From NCBI GenBank assembly GCA_029204225.1, contig CM055113.1, positions 25,354,930 to 25,418,929 of the forward strand: a stretch of 64,000 bases of DNA, written 5' to 3'. The translations under genes were made by a program, and so were the position numbers. Source of the DNA: Diphasiastrum complanatum. Lineage: Eukaryota; Streptophyta; Lycopodiopsida; Lycopodiales; Lycopodiaceae. Positions 63,552-64,000 of the stretch are shown here, in pieces (position 1 is the first letter of the stretch; every line of letters starts with the position of its first letter). Below the pieces are notes generated by a model. It saw only the letters and a list, made by a program, of their open reading frames with translations, ran no database searches and was not told where the DNA came from.

Positions 63552-64000
63552 TGTTGTAAAGCTACCTTTACAAGCTTTACTTCCGGTGCCACTGGCGCCA
63601 GCATTGTCCCTGGCGTTAACAGCACCCTTGCTGCTTCCGGCGCCACTGTGACCAGAATCCAGCCGGCGCCAACTTCCTATGGCTGAAAATCTTTGATCGG
63701 TTCTAGCGAAGTCCAAAGAGCTCAGATCGATGCGCAATCACCTCACACGATCTAGGCATGATTCTAGGAAGCCTGGGGATCAATAAAATATAGAGAGAGA
63801 AAATGACTTTCTAGAGAGAGAAAAAACGTGCTTTTACGAGCCTGGGTAGAGTGCTTGGTATGAGGGAGGTGCCGAATCCCACCAATACTATAGGGGAGTG
63901 CGGGCTGCGACTAAGGGAGAGCTCCAACCAAGTCTCAGCCTCCCTTGCTGGAATGTTGTCCTGGCACTCGCCTTGGCATGCCAGCTCCCTGGAGACTAGG
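63552..64000 (+). repeat. GGCGCC-family LTR, third of the right array (runs off window)
   Basis: Begins TGTTGTAAAGC directly after the polypurine tract and follows the family consensus to the window edge. Confidence 0.9.

Overview
The window is plant nuclear DNA from a large, repeat-rich genome. Evidence: plant-type Ty1/copia retrotransposons with initiator-Met tRNA primer sites, PIF/Harbinger transposase relics, long (CT)n/(GA)n runs, and one compact intronless secreted GH18 chitinase-like gene. A gymnosperm or fern would fit; the sequence alone does not settle the taxon. I see no bacterial, organellar or viral genome organisation. Only one host gene looks intact: the chitinase-like gene at 15614-16570 (+), with a TATA box about 190 bp upstream.

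Layout. (1) 1-6100: a minus-strand tandem array of a non-autonomous LTR retroelement (here 'GGCGCC family'; LTRs about 1.2 kb, internal about 2.3 kb, no gag/pol). (2) 6101-7135: Harbinger transposase relic, copy 1. (3) 7136-11345: Copia-A, left copy (+), 5' truncated. (4) 11346-13548: Harbinger-associated flank with a broken trihelix/Myb-SANT-like gene. (5) 13549-19237: single-copy-like DNA holding the chitinase gene. (6) 19238-25740: complete young Copia-B (-), 654-bp LTRs, perfect 5-bp target duplication, RT/RNase H replaced by foreign sequence. (7) 25741-39610: decayed Copia-C (-), Copia-D (+) and Copia-E (+), CT/GA runs and a tandem repeat of roughly 0.4-0.5 kb units. (8) 39621-48217: GGCGCC-family fragments, Harbinger copy 2, and a solo LTR with a perfect 5-bp target duplication. 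(9) 48218-57875: Harbinger-like block (trihelix gene plus transposase, both +) interrupted by full-length Copia-A, right copy (-). (10) 57876-64000: plus-strand GGCGCC-family tandem array.

The main structural result is that about 762-13548 and about 48218-63080 are reverse-complement copies of one compound block (LTR array, Harbinger transposase, Copia-A, trihelix gene). They form a large inverted duplication around a spacer of about 35 kb that contains the chitinase gene. The left arm lacks about 2.1 kb (5' part of Copia-A plus part of the transposase). Corresponding genes in the two arms are broken at different places, so they diverged after duplication. The most unusual points are this inverted repeat, the foreign segment in Copia-B, the paralogous empty site of the solo LTR, and a series of five short hairpins in the leader of the GGCGCC-family element.
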